Origin: DASQPR01 sp035713725
Lineage (GTDB): Bacteria > Actinomycetota > Actinomycetes > Mycobacteriales > Micromonosporaceae
Reading direction: 5' to 3'
Assembly: GCA_035713725.1 (NCBI GenBank)
Contig: DASTMZ010000117.1
Coordinates: forward strand, 1-28,597
Length of the DNA: 28,597 nucleotides
A program made the position numbers and the translations under genes. The notes below the pieces were generated by a model. That model did not search any database and was not told the DNA's origin. It saw only the letters and a program-made list of their open reading frames with translations. Shown here in pieces: positions 8,201 through 16,289 of this stretch (position 1 is the stretch's first letter; each line of letters starts with the position of its first letter).

Positions 8201-9856
8201 ATGGCGGACGAGACGCGAACCGACGGCACCCAGGCGGACAACGCGCGCACTGATGCGGCTTCGTGTGCGGTCGACCCGTCCGTGGTGGGCGAGCCGTGCG
8301 ACATCGACGAGCTGCGCAGCCTCTTCCTCTTCGACCGCCTCGACGAGGAGCAGCTGAGGTGGTTGTGCGATCACGGCCGGACGATTCGCCGGCCGGCAGG
8401 CTACGTCTACCGGGAGGGCGAGCCGGCCGCCTGCTTCTATGTCCTGCTCGACGGCGAGGTCGCGTTGTCCCGGCAGGTCGGTCCGGACGACGTCGAGATC
8501 AGCCGGACGTCACAGCGTGGCGTGTACGCCGGCGCGTGGACGGCGTACCTCGGCGACCGGGTGCCACAGGTCTACAACCAGTCGTGGCGCGCGATCCAGC
8601 CGTCGCGCTTGTTCGTGTTGAGCAACACGGACTTTTCGCACCTGATGCGCGAGTGGTTCCCGATGGCACAGCACCTGCTCGAAGGCCTGTTCTTCGGGCA
8701 GCAGAACACCCAGCGTACGGTCGGCCAGCGCGAGCGCCTGCTAGCGCTCGGCTCGCTGTCGGCCGGTCTCACGCACGAGCTGAACAACCCGGCCGCGGCG
8801 GCCGTACGAGCCACGTCGTCGCTGCGCGACCGGGTCGCCGGCATGCGCCACAAGCTCGCGATGATCGCCGGCGGCACCTACGACCGGCATGCGCTCGATC
8901 ACCTCATCCGGCTCCAGGAAAGCGCCGTCGACCTGGTCGCCAAGGCGCCGGAGCTGAGCCCGCTCGACGCCTCCGACCGCGAGGAAACCCTCGGCGACTG
9001 GTTCGCCGACCACAACATCCGTGGCGGGTACGAGATCGCCGCGACGTTCGTGTCCGCCGGCATCGACGTCCAGTGGCTCGACCAGGTCGGCGCGGCTGTC
9101 GGCGAGGAACTGGTCGAAAGCGCGGTGCGCTGGCTCAACTACACGCTCGAGACCGAGCTGCTCATGAACGAGATCGAAGACGCCGCGAACCGGATCTCCT
9201 CCCTGGTCACGGCTGCCAAGCAGTATTCCCAGATGGATCGTGCGCCGGTCCAGCTCGTCAACCTACACGAGCTGCTCGACAGCACGCTCATCATGATGAG
9301 CGGCAAGATCGGGCCGCACATCGAGGTCGTCAAGGAATACGACCGATCCCTGCCACATGTCACCGTGTACGCCGCCGAGCTCAACCAGGTCTGGACGAAC
9401 CTGATCGACAACGCCGTCCAGGCGATGGACGGCGACGGTACGCTCGTCATCCGCACCGGCCGTGTCGACGACAGCATCGAGGTCGTCATCGGCGACACCG
9501 GGCCGGGCGTTCCCCCCGCGATTGTCGACCGCATCTTCGAACCGTTCTTCACCACGAAGCCGGCCGGTCAGGGCACCGGTCTCGGCCTCGACATCTCGTG
9601 GCGCATCGTCGTCAACAAGCACCACGGAGATCTGTCCGTCGAGTCCAAGCCGGGCGACACCCGCTTCCGGGTTCGCATCCCGATCCGGGCAGTCGAACCC
9701 GACGGGCAAGCAGCCGACGGGTTAGCAGTCGACGGATCTGCCGACCAGCCGATCGCGGACAGGCCGATCGCGGACAGGCCGATCGCGGACAGGCCGATCG
9801 CCGACAGGCCGATCGCGGACAGGCCGATCGCGGACGGGCAAGCATCCGGCGGGTGA
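8201..9856 (+). CDS. Histidine kinase with N-terminal cyclic-nucleotide-binding domain
   Basis: The 551-residue, apparently soluble kinase has a CAP/CNB-type beta-roll at residues 37-150 (LFDRLDEEQLRWLC, AGYVYREGEPAACFYVLLDGEVALS). It lacks an obvious full phosphate-binding cassette, so the ligand may not be cAMP. A phosphoacceptor region follows with H192 in LSAGLTHELNNPAAAA, then a helical segment. The HATPase domain has N box NLIDNAVQAM (about 400-409), G1 GDTGPGVPP, F box FEPFFTTK and G2 GTGLGLDIS. The C-terminus (517-546) is a pentapeptide repeat (P-I-A-D-R). No TM segment is present. ATG 8201 is about nine bases after GGCGGGAG; GTG codons at 8153 and 8195 are alternatives. The natural partner is the receiver domain of the preceding flavoprotein. 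Confidence 0.93.
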   Translation: MADETRTDGTQADNARTDAASCAVDPSVVGEPCDIDELRSLFLFDRLDEEQLRWLCDHGRTIRRPAGYVYREGEPAACFYVLLDGEVALSRQVGPDDVEISRTSQRGVYAGAWTAYLGDRVPQVYNQSWRAIQPSRLFVLSNTDFSHLMREWFPMAQHLLEGLFFGQQNTQRTVGQRERLLALGSLSAGLTHELNNPAAAAVRATSSLRDRVAGMRHKLAMIAGGTYDRHALDHLIRLQESAVDLVAKAPELSPLDASDREETLGDWFADHNIRGGYEIAATFVSAGIDVQWLDQVGAAVGEELVESAVRWLNYTLETELLMNEIEDAANRISSLVTAAKQYSQMDRAPVQLVNLHELLDSTLIMMSGKIGPHIEVVKEYDRSLPHVTVYAAELNQVWTNLIDNAVQAMDGDGTLVIRTGRVDDSIEVVIGDTGPGVPPAIVDRIFEPFFTTKPAGQGTGLGLDISWRIVVNKHHGDLSVESKPGDTRFRVRIPIRAVEPDGQAADGLAVDGSADQPIADRPIADRPIADRPIADRPIADRPIADGQASGG

Positions 9857-9867
9857 GCAGTCGAGGA
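9701..9867 (+). repeat. 35-bp imperfect direct repeats flanking the 15-bp array
   Basis: Bases 9701-9735 and 9833-9867 match at 30 of 35 positions. The upstream copy reads through TTA (9722-9724) as leucine; at the same place the downstream copy has TGA (9854-9856), which is the kinase stop codon. The 15-bp repeats lie between the two copies. Confidence 0.85.
9749..9838 (+). repeat. Six 15-bp tandem repeats encoding PIADR
   Basis: Units of CCGATCGCGGACAGG begin at 9749, 9764, 9779, 9794, 9809 and 9824. The fourth has one base change and the last ends GGG. They encode P-I-A-D-R five times and P-I-A-D-G once at the kinase C-terminus. There are no spacers, so this is a coding minisatellite and not a CRISPR array. 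Confidence 0.95.
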
Positions 9868-9923
9868 GCCGGCGCGGCAACGGCCGTGGCGCCGGGACAC
9901 CGAGCAGCGGAGGAGCGCATCGC

Positions 9924-10271
9924 ATGAACGACATCGTGGGCATCGATCCGACCATCCCGCCGAGTGGCACCGGCTGTGTCGAGTGCGACGCCGCCGGCGG
10001 CTGGTGGGTGCACCTGCGCCGGTGCGCCCAGTGCGGCCACATCGGCTGCTGCGACTCGTCGCCGTCACAACACGCCGCGGCACACGCGGCCAACAGCGGA
10101 CACCCGATCGCACAGAGCTTTGAGCCTGGCGAGACGTGGTTCTGGGACTACGAGCGGGAGGACTACTACGACGGGCCGATGCTCGTCGACCCGCAGAATC
10201 ACCCGATGGAGCAGACCATCCCAGGACCGGCCGAACGCGTACCGGCGGACTGGCGGAACTACGTCCACTAA
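9924..10271 (+). CDS. UBP-type zinc-finger protein
   Basis: The 115-residue protein is a stand-alone ZnF-UBP domain. Likely zinc ligands are C18, C21, C34, C37, C42 or C43, H50, H54 and H60, in the order CVEC, CAQCGHIGCC, H...H.....H. In eukaryotes this fold binds the free C-terminus of ubiquitin. Bacteria without ubiquitin carry it beside redox or signalling genes, and its ligand there is unknown. An acidic aromatic segment (FWDYEREDYYDGP) follows the finger. ATG 9924 has GGAGGAG nine bases upstream. It is 67 bp after the kinase, and I recall the grouping of CNB/thioredoxin-reductase-like enzyme, kinase and UBP finger from many actinobacterial genomes. Confidence 0.92.
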   Translation: MNDIVGIDPTIPPSGTGCVECDAAGGWWVHLRRCAQCGHIGCCDSSPSQHAAAHAANSGHPIAQSFEPGETWFWDYEREDYYDGPMLVDPQNHPMEQTIPGPAERVPADWRNYVH

Positions 10272-10292
10272 CCTCCTCGATTCCGCGCGGAC

Positions 10293-12614
10293 ATGAGCGG
10301 ACCCGCCGTCCTTGCGCGCCTTGTCGCGTGGGCGCGCACACGGGACCCGAACGGGCGGTTCGTGCGCCGCGCCGCGCGCGCCGCGGTCGTCATCCCGGTC
10401 GCGTTCGCGATCGGCGCCGAAGTGGTGGGCGACCCGCAGTTCGCCACGTTCGCCGCGTTCGGCGCGTTCGCGCTGTTGCTGTTCGTCGAGTTTCGCGGCC
10501 CACGCCGCGCTCGGATCAGCTCGTACGCGCTGCTCGGCGTCGTCGGTGCGGCGCTCATCACGCTGGGTACCTTGGCGCTGCGGCCGGCGTGGCTGTCGGT
10601 CGCGTCGATGGCGGTCGTCGGGTTCGCGGTGCTCTACGCGGGCGTGATCAGTTCGGTCATCGCGGCCGGCGGTCGGGCCGCATTGCTCACCTTCATCCTG
10701 CCGGTGATGCTGCCCGGCGACGTCTCAGATCTGCCCGCCCGACTCACTGGATGGGCGGTGGCGTGGGCGCTTGCGGTACCCGTCGCGGTGTTCGTGTGGC
10801 CACCCGATGAGCAGGACGTGCTGCGTGCCCGAACCGCCGACCTGTGCCGCGCACTCGGCCGGATGCTCAGCATCGCGCCGCGAGATCCGGGCGAAGGCGA
10901 CCCGCTCGTCGCGATGAGCCGCGCCAACGCCGCATTGCGTACGGCATACCACGCGACAGCCTCGCGTCCGGTCGCGCTGACGACCGGCAGCCGGCTACTC
11001 GTACGGCTCGTCGACGAGCTCGAATGGGTCACCACGACGGTCGCCAACGCGTGCGCCGAGGCGCCCGAACAGTGGCCCGAGCACGGTCGGGCGCTGCGCG
11101 CGGCGGCCGCCTCGGTGCTGGACGCATGCGGCGTCGTGCTCGACCACCGGGGCAGCGGGCCCACTCCCGAGGCTCGCAGCGACCTCGACGCCGCGGTGGC
11201 GCGACTCGAGCAGACCCGCGTCGCCGTCTCCGATGAGGCTGTCGTCGCACTGCGGGCGGCGGCACAGGTCGGCGCGGTCGCGGATGCACACGTGACGCTC
11301 GCGGCGCCAGGGGACCGGGCCGCCGGCGAGTTCGAACGGCCGCTCTACGCCGCGCACGAACTCGGCTACACGGTCGCGATGATGGCTCGCACCGTGACGG
11401 TGATCGGCGCGGCCGACGCGCGCCGGTGGTTCGCGCGACTCATCGGCCGTCGGCCGGAGGCCGATCCGCTCGGCAACATCGCCGTCTACAGCGAAGCGGC
11501 CGCGGCCGAGCGGATCGCCATCGGCCACTTCGACCGCCACTCCGTGTGGCTGCAAAACAGCGTCCGCGGCGCGGCCGGTCTCGCGATCGCCGTGTTGCTC
11601 GCTCGGCTGTCCGGCCAGCGCGAGGGTTTCTGGATCGTGCTCGGCGCGCTGTCCGTGTTGCGCTCCAACGCGTTGACGATCGGCGCGACCGTGGTACGGG
11701 TACTGATCGGTACGCTCATCGGCTTCGCCATCGGCGGCGTGATCGTCGGAGTGATCGGCACCGACCCGGCCGTACTGTGGCCATTGCTGCCGATCGCGGT
11801 GTTCGTCGCCGGGTTCGCGCCGGATGCGATCTCGTTCGCGGCTGGCCAGGCGGCCTTCACCATCGTGGTGATCATTCTGTTCAACATCATCGTGCCGACC
11901 GGCTGGCAACTCGGCGTGCTGCGCGTCGAGGACGTCGCGATCGGTTGCGGCGCAACGCTTGTGGCCGGTGCGCTGTTTTGGCCCAGGGGAGCGGGTGCCG
12001 CGCTCGGCAACGCGCTCGGCGAGGCGTACCGGCGGTCCGCGGCGTACCTTCGAGCGTCCGTCGACTACGTGGCCGGGCACGGGACCGTCGCGCCGGACAT
12101 GCACGGTGGCGTGACGGACGCGAGCCATCGCCTGGACGACGCGCTGCGCCAGTACCTCGCGGAACGCGGCGCGAAGCAGGTTCCGCTGGAGAGCGTCACC
12201 GCACTCGCCAACGGCGCGAGCCGGTTGCGCCTCGCGGGTGACGCGGTGGCCGGGCTGCGACGGGCGTACCCGGACACCGCACAGGAGATCGACGATCCGG
12301 CACTGGACGGCCCGATCCGCGCGCTGCGAACGCAGGCCGCTCAGGTCGCGAACTGGTACGAGTCGCTCGCCGACGTGGTCTCTGGCCGCCGCAATGTGCC
12401 GCTACCGGTCAACGCCACCGTCGGCAACCAGTCGTTCCTCGACGTCGTACTGCCCGCGGTGGATCGGTGTGGCGACGCGGACCGCGCGGTGCGCGCCGAG
12501 CGACTGCTGTGGTCCGGTCAGTACGTCGGCGACGTGAGCCAGATCCGTGGCGAACTCGTGGCACCGGCCGGACAGATCCGTGCCACCCGCGACATGCCGT
12601 GGTGGCACCTGTAA
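10293..12614 (+). CDS. FUSC-family (aromatic acid exporter-like) membrane protein
   Basis: The 773-residue protein has the duplicated layout of FUSC/fusaric-acid-resistance transporters. One membrane block lies at about residues 23-170 (AARAAVVIPVAFAIGAEVV, ATFAAFGAFALLLFVEF). A large, mostly helical soluble part covers about 175-415. A second membrane block lies at about 418-590 and starts NSVRGAAGLAIAVLLARL, with GFWIVLGALSVLRSN as the most family-like stretch. A cytoplasmic tail follows. Relatives export aromatic acids or are of unknown function. ATG 10293 lacks a clear Shine-Dalgarno sequence and starts 21 bp after the UBP gene stop, so it may be translated from the cassette mRNA. Confidence 0.9.
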   Translation: MSGPAVLARLVAWARTRDPNGRFVRRAARAAVVIPVAFAIGAEVVGDPQFATFAAFGAFALLLFVEFRGPRRARISSYALLGVVGAALITLGTLALRPAWLSVASMAVVGFAVLYAGVISSVIAAGGRAALLTFILPVMLPGDVSDLPARLTGWAVAWALAVPVAVFVWPPDEQDVLRARTADLCRALGRMLSIAPRDPGEGDPLVAMSRANAALRTAYHATASRPVALTTGSRLLVRLVDELEWVTTTVANACAEAPEQWPEHGRALRAAAASVLDACGVVLDHRGSGPTPEARSDLDAAVARLEQTRVAVSDEAVVALRAAAQVGAVADAHVTLAAPGDRAAGEFERPLYAAHELGYTVAMMARTVTVIGAADARRWFARLIGRRPEADPLGNIAVYSEAAAAERIAIGHFDRHSVWLQNSVRGAAGLAIAVLLARLSGQREGFWIVLGALSVLRSNALTIGATVVRVLIGTLIGFAIGGVIVGVIGTDPAVLWPLLPIAVFVAGFAPDAISFAAGQAAFTIVVIILFNIIVPTGWQLGVLRVEDVAIGCGATLVAGALFWPRGAGAALGNALGEAYRRSAAYLRASVDYVAGHGTVAPDMHGGVTDASHRLDDALRQYLAERGAKQVPLESVTALANGASRLRLAGDAVAGLRRAYPDTAQEIDDPALDGPIRALRTQAAQVANWYESLADVVSGRRNVPLPVNATVGNQSFLDVVLPAVDRCGDADRAVRAERLLWSGQYVGDVSQIRGELVAPAGQIRATRDMPWWHL

Positions 12615-12623
12615 CGCAGGTGC
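12605..12623. terminator. Hairpin between convergent genes
   Basis: GCACCTG (12605-12611) and CAGGTGC (12617-12623) form a perfect 7-bp stem with loop TAACG. The loop contains the TAA of the FUSC gene, and the stem ends right before the stop codon of the minus-strand kinase. It probably ends transcription in both directions although no T-run follows. Confidence 0.55.
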
Positions 12624-13556
12624 TTAGTGCCCAGAGTCGCGGAGATCGGCGATCAGGCGGGTCACCAAGGGACGCAATGCGGCTGCTCTGGTGCGCCGCC
12701 AAGCGGATATACGCGGCATGACCGTGTCCGGGATCGTCGCGGCACGGATGCTCCACATCCCGGCCAACCCCACGACGAAACGCGATGCCTCGGGCGGCAG
12801 TGTCCGCAACAGTCGATAGGCGCGATCGGTTGCTGCTTGCGCACCGAGCGCGTGGCCGGTGGCGACCACGTCCGCCGCTAGTTGCGCGAGATCAATCCAT
12901 CGCGCACCGGCCGATGCGTACGCCCAGTCGACCAGCACCGCCGATCCTCCCGCGACGTCGATCACTGTGTTGTCGAGGCGAATGTCTCGGTGGACCAATG
13001 CGTCGCCGGCCGTCCAGCTCTCCCACCCGGCCACCAGATCGGCCGCCGGTCTAGCGTACGCCGCCTCCCACTCGTCGCCGGTACCCATCTCGAGCAGGCG
13101 CCTCCAACCGTCGAAGTCGAAGATGCGCTTGACGACCGGCGGCAGGCTGTCCGGTGCTCGGTGTTCGCTCACCGTGCGGCATGCGTTGGCAACAGCCGCG
13201 ATCGCTCGATCGGTCCACGACGCTCCGGTCGCTCCGGCCGCCCACGTGGTGGCCAGCGCGATCCACGGCCCGTCTTCGACCATGGCGAGGCGTCGAGGCG
13301 CCAGCACCGACGTCGGAAGGGCATCCAGGATCACCGACTCCTGCCGGATCATTGCGTGGTTGTGCGCTCGGACGTCGGCGGACACGGCCTTGACGAAGAC
13401 CTGTCGTCCGTCGGCCAGCCGCAGGCTCGCGGCCGGACCGGGCGACCAACCGCCGTGCAGATCCCGATGACCGACGATGGTGGAACCGAGCGTCGACGCG
13501 ACGGCGGCGCGCACCGGTTCTGGCGTGTCGGCCCACGCGGCCCGCGGTGTGAACAT
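12624..13556 (-). CDS. Aminoglycoside-phosphotransferase-fold small-molecule kinase
   Basis: The 310-residue protein is an APH-family kinase. Recognisable parts are the nucleotide-binding lysine K56 in VFVKAV, the catalytic loop HRDIRLDN (H189-N196, catalytic D191) and the metal-binding VDWAYAS (D210, the DFG equivalent). The first 45 residues (GWSPGPAASLRLADGR) form the glycine-rich lobe. Homologues include antibiotic, choline/ethanolamine and sugar kinases, so the name does not imply resistance. The substrate is unknown. ATG 13556 lies 4 nt after the stop of the upstream phosphotransferase, which suggests an operon of two kinases. Confidence 0.88.
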   Translation of the reverse strand: MFTPRAAWADTPEPVRAAVASTLGSTIVGHRDLHGGWSPGPAASLRLADGRQVFVKAVSADVRAHNHAMIRQESVILDALPTSVLAPRRLAMVEDGPWIALATTWAAGATGASWTDRAIAAVANACRTVSEHRAPDSLPPVVKRIFDFDGWRRLLEMGTGDEWEAAYARPAADLVAGWESWTAGDALVHRDIRLDNTVIDVAGGSAVLVDWAYASAGARWIDLAQLAADVVATGHALGAQAATDRAYRLLRTLPPEASRFVVGLAGMWSIRAATIPDTVMPRISAWRRTRAAALRPLVTRLIADLRDSGH

Positions 13557-13560
13557 CGGT

Positions 13561-14487
13561 CTATCGGAACGCGGCGATCAGGCGCGCGCACCGTTGCGGA
13601 TCATCGGTAAGCCCCGCGCCGAATCCCCACAGCCAATAATCGACGGTACGGAACACCACCGCGTCGCGGGCCTCGTCGGCGGGGACGGCGGCAGCCCGTA
13701 CCACCGTTTCGAAGTGACGCTTGATCTCGACGGCGTTGGACATCTCGTCGATGCGCGTCCACAGGACGCGAGCGAGGTCGGCGGCGATATCGCCGCGCAG
13801 CAGCACCGGATCGATCGCGAGCCACGGCTCCCGCGACGCCCGCAGCACCTGTTCGGAGTGCAGATCGCCGTCGACCGCGAGGCCGGAGTCGCCACCCGGG
13901 AGCGCCGCGTCGCGGGCCACCAGGCGCGCTGCCGCGGCCGTCGCCTCGGCCATGACGGCCGCGTCGAACGGTCGGGCGAGCCGCTGCCACTCGCGCTCCA
14001 GCTCGGCTGCCCGGCCGGCGACCAGCGTCCTCGTCGACGGAACATCCGGCGGTGCCGGCTTGGCGAGTCGACGCATCGTGAACCCGAGTACGGACATCGC
14101 CTCGTCCACCGAGACGCTCCGGAGCGATTTGGCGGACGGCAACCACTCGAGGAGCATCGCGCCACTGTCCGGGTCGTGCTCGTAGAGCCGGACCATGCCT
14201 TCGCCGTCCCAGAACCGCAGGGCGCGCACCTGTGCGGCCACGTCCGGACCAGGCGGCGTCATGCGCAGCGCGAACCATTCGCCGTCGCGAGTCACCGGTA
14301 CGACTACGGCGTTGGAGCCGTGCGCCACCTCGCCGACTCTCCGTAGGTGCCACGCTGCGCACTGGGTACGGATGGCCTCCGGTAGATCGTTGAGCCACTG
14401 CGTACCGTCGCGCCACCATCTGGGCATGTCTCGAAACGACTTGGGCAGCACAACGTCATCCGGTTCGGACTCGTCGCCGCGTCGCAC
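13561..14487 (-). CDS. APH(6)/hydroxyurea-kinase-like phosphotransferase, altered lysine
   Basis: The 308-residue protein resembles the streptomycin 6-kinase/hydroxyurea phosphotransferase family: N-terminal LPKSFRD...WLNDLP, the catalytic stretch VDGDLHSEQVL (D208, H210) and the strongly characteristic WLAIDPVLLRGDIAADLARVLW (split here: IDPVLL then GDIAADLA). Two deviations stand out. The usual nucleotide-binding Lys is Arg (R75 in WFALRMTPPG), and the Asn after the catalytic loop is Gln (Q213). Activity may be reduced or shifted. GTG 14487 keeps the conserved LPKSF start region; ATG 14427 is an alternative that would remove it. It overlaps nothing and leads the two-kinase pair. Confidence 0.85.
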   Translation of the reverse strand: MRRGDESEPDDVVLPKSFRDMPRWWRDGTQWLNDLPEAIRTQCAAWHLRRVGEVAHGSNAVVVPVTRDGEWFALRMTPPGPDVAAQVRALRFWDGEGMVRLYEHDPDSGAMLLEWLPSAKSLRSVSVDEAMSVLGFTMRRLAKPAPPDVPSTRTLVAGRAAELEREWQRLARPFDAAVMAEATAAAARLVARDAALPGGDSGLAVDGDLHSEQVLRASREPWLAIDPVLLRGDIAADLARVLWTRIDEMSNAVEIKRHFETVVRAAAVPADEARDAVVFRTVDYWLWGFGAGLTDDPQRCARLIAAFR

Positions 14488-14582
14488 CCGTACACGGTAG
14501 CCATCCGACGACCGTGACGGCCCTCGCCGGACGCGGGTGACAACCGCGAATCCCTTGAGGGGTCCCGTGAGTGCCCGATTCG

Positions 14583-14601
14583 ATAATGTACATTATGTCA
14601 A
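14583..14601 (-). promoter_or_regulatory. 14-bp AT-rich palindrome abutting a TTGACA box
   Basis: ATAATGTACATTAT (14583-14596) is a perfect palindrome in otherwise GC-rich DNA. On the minus strand TTGACA (14596-14601) runs directly into it, about 110 bp upstream of the phosphotransferase start at 14487. No convincing -10 follows at 16-18 bp. The arrangement suggests an operator placed over a promoter. Confidence 0.45.
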
Positions 14602-14655
14602 GCTAGCCGAGCGCCAGACTCGGCAGGTAGCCGCCGAGGACCTCCTCCGCGGGCG

Positions 14656-15006
14656 TCACCGGAACTCGGCGATGACCTCGATCTGCCCGACGATGTTCGC
14701 GTTCAACTCTGCCAAGTCCTCCGCCGGGATCCAGTACTCCAGGATCGTCTGACCACCGACCTGCTGGACGTCGTATCGGTCCAGGAACTGCTTGCGGACC
14801 TCGAATCGGGTCACAAATCCGGCCCCGCTCGCGGGCACGTTCCAGTCGCGAGCGATCGTCGTTGCGTATTCCTCATTCAGGACCGGATAGAAGATCGGTT
14901 GGTCCGGCAGCCGCGGCGGCCACTCTCGCCAACCCGACGCCTCGACCAACGCCAGCTCCTGCGGGCCGGTCGGACGCCACAACGTCACCGTCTCCATGTG
15001 GCGCAT
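14656..15006 (-). CDS. Conserved small protein (ADP-ribosylation/crystallin J1-labelled family)
   Basis: The 116-residue protein is of a type common in actinobacteria and often labelled ADP-ribosylation/crystallin J1, though it is far too short to be an ADP-ribosylglycohydrolase and lacks its acidic metal-binding motifs. It is very well conserved in form: TVTLWRPTGPQELALVEASG, FYPVLNEEYATTIARDW, VTRFEVRKQFLDRY and a C-terminal EYWIPAEDLAELN. No signal peptide or membrane segment is seen. Function is unknown. ATG 15006 follows GGGG at short spacing; ATG 14997 is also possible. Confidence 0.85.
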   Translation of the reverse strand: MRHMETVTLWRPTGPQELALVEASGWREWPPRLPDQPIFYPVLNEEYATTIARDWNVPASGAGFVTRFEVRKQFLDRYDVQQVGGQTILEYWIPAEDLAELNANIVGQIEVIAEFR

Positions 15007-15080
15007 GCTGCCCCGCCGCGACGCGTCCTGTCCCGCACGTTTCCGCCCGCGTGCAGTGCAAGAGGCCCACGAGCAGCTGG

Positions 15081-16127
15081 CTATGCCGGCGTACGGGCCG
15101 TCGGAACCTCCTCGGACGCGTCAAGCAGGCGGGACAGCAGCCGGTCGTACCGGTCCTGAAGGGCACGAGTCTCAACCTCGGCGCGCTCCGCGCGTTCGTC
15201 GGCTGCCGCAACCCTCGTCGCTGCGGCGTCGAAGTCGGCGCGTGCCGCCAGTGCGTCGCCGCGCAACTGTTCGACGTGGCTTTCCATGTCGCGGATCCGC
15301 GCGTCGGCGCGTTGGTTCTCGGCAACCAGTGCAGCGATGCGCGATTCGTCGGCTGCCTTCGCCGCGTGTACGGCGTCGAGAAGCTCCCGTACGTGTGCCG
15401 TCGCGGCCTCGGCCAGATCGGCCCGGCGACCGACCTCGTCGATGCTGCGCAGCGCCGTCGCATGTTGTTCCCGCGCATCTTGCAGCGCGGTGGTGAGCGC
15501 CCGCGCGTCGGCGACCGCGGCGGCGCGACCGTTCTCCGCCTCGGTGGCGCCACGCGCTGACGCGACGGCGTTCGCCTCGGCGACGCCACGGGCGCGCTGT
15601 GCCTCGGCGACATCGGCGAGTGCGGTCCGGACCTGTTCGTCGGCGGCCGCCCGCGCTTCACGTGCCGCCTCCGTCGCGTTGACCTGGTCGGCGATCGCGC
15701 TATCGCGTGCCGCGATCGCGGCCGTCTCGCCACGCCGCGCCTGCTCGGCGGCCGCCTCCGCCGTAGCGGCCCGCTCGACCGCGTCGGTCATCGCGTTCTC
15801 CGCGCTGGCCACGGACGCGAGCGCGCCCTCCCCCACACTCGACGTCGTCGTCAAGAGGTCGGCCAGTCGTTCGAGCAATGTCTCGGCAACTGGTACGACC
15901 GAAGCGGCGCTCGCGTGATAACTGGCCAGCATCAGGTCGAGCCCCACCGCCCGCTGTGCAGTCCGTTCCTGGGCGGCCATCTGCTTGCACGTTCGGCCGG
16001 CTGGATCGTCGGCGGGCCACCGGCGATCTGCGCAGTATTCCGGCGGCCGTCCGAGTCCGTGGTAGTTCAGCTGCTGGCGGCATTCCGAATAACCGCAGGT
16101 CCGTGCGGCTTCGGCCGGGATTGTCAT
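15081..16127 (-). CDS. Zinc-knuckle protein with long Ala-rich coiled coil
   Basis: The 348-residue protein starts with a Cys motif (C11, C16, C32, C47) spaced C-x4-C-x15-C-x14-C, including GRPPEYCADRRWP, as in short zinc knuckles of DNA-associated proteins (consensus RPxxYCSxxC). From about residue 80 to 340 it is almost one continuous alpha helix rich in Ala, Glu, Arg and Asp with heptad-like spacing, resembling KfrA-like or SMC-like coiled coils, but it has no ATPase motifs. ATG 16127 has GAGAGG six bases upstream. It is divergent from the tyrosine recombinase at 16349, with two inverted repeats in between, so it may be an accessory or architectural partner of the recombinase. That link is inference. 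Confidence 0.85.
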   Translation of the reverse strand: MTIPAEAARTCGYSECRQQLNYHGLGRPPEYCADRRWPADDPAGRTCKQMAAQERTAQRAVGLDLMLASYHASAASVVPVAETLLERLADLLTTTSSVGEGALASVASAENAMTDAVERAATAEAAAEQARRGETAAIAARDSAIADQVNATEAAREARAAADEQVRTALADVAEAQRARGVAEANAVASARGATEAENGRAAAVADARALTTALQDAREQHATALRSIDEVGRRADLAEAATAHVRELLDAVHAAKAADESRIAALVAENQRADARIRDMESHVEQLRGDALAARADFDAAATRVAAADERAERAEVETRALQDRYDRLLSRLLDASEEVPTARTPA

Positions 16128-16186
16128 GGACCACCTCTCACCTCGGCGGCTGGCGCGCTGCGGTACGTCAGCGTGAGTTTCGCCGT

Positions 16187-16215
16187 AATCCAAAACGCTA
16201 TCTGAGTTTCGGATT
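16187..16215. promoter_or_regulatory. Imperfect inverted repeat 1 (10-9-10) in the divergent region
   Basis: AATCCAAAAC (16187-16196), a 9-bp spacer and GTTTCGGATT (16206-16215) pair at 9 of 10 positions. The element is AT-rich compared with its surroundings and lies between the coiled-coil and recombinase genes. It could be an operator or a recombinase-binding site. Confidence 0.45.
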
Positions 16216-16260
16216 TTCAAAAGGAGGCGCGCCGGAGCACGAAAACATGGCAGCATTCTG

Positions 16261-16289
16261 ACTATCGATAAGTGAGCGTTATCGCTAGT
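16261..16289. promoter_or_regulatory. Imperfect inverted repeat 2 (11-7-11), recombination-core-like
   Basis: ACTATCGATAA (16261-16271), spacer GTGAGCG and TTATCGCTAGT (16279-16289) pair at 10 of 11 positions. The geometry of 11-bp arms around a 6-8 bp centre is that of tyrosine-recombinase core sites. It lies 60 bp upstream of the chosen recombinase start. No second copy was seen in the window. Confidence 0.45.

Noticed and set aside
9749..9838. CRISPR array
   Set aside because: The 15-bp units are contiguous without spacers and stay in frame in the kinase gene.
8263..9927. 554-codon frame shifted relative to the histidine kinase
   Set aside because: Arg-rich product without motifs; the overlapping frame has all kinase boxes.
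12624..14487. Antibiotic-resistance cassette
   Set aside because: APH folds cover many metabolic kinases; there is no biosynthetic or resistance context and one protein lacks the nucleotide-binding Lys.
14552..14562. CCCTTGAGGG hairpin as terminator
   Set aside because: A three-base stem with no T-run is too weak.
16247..16261. Five-codon leader peptide before the recombinase
   Set aside because: ATG-GCA-GCA-TTC-TGA has poor ribosome-site spacing and overlaps the inverted repeat by one base; nothing supports translation.
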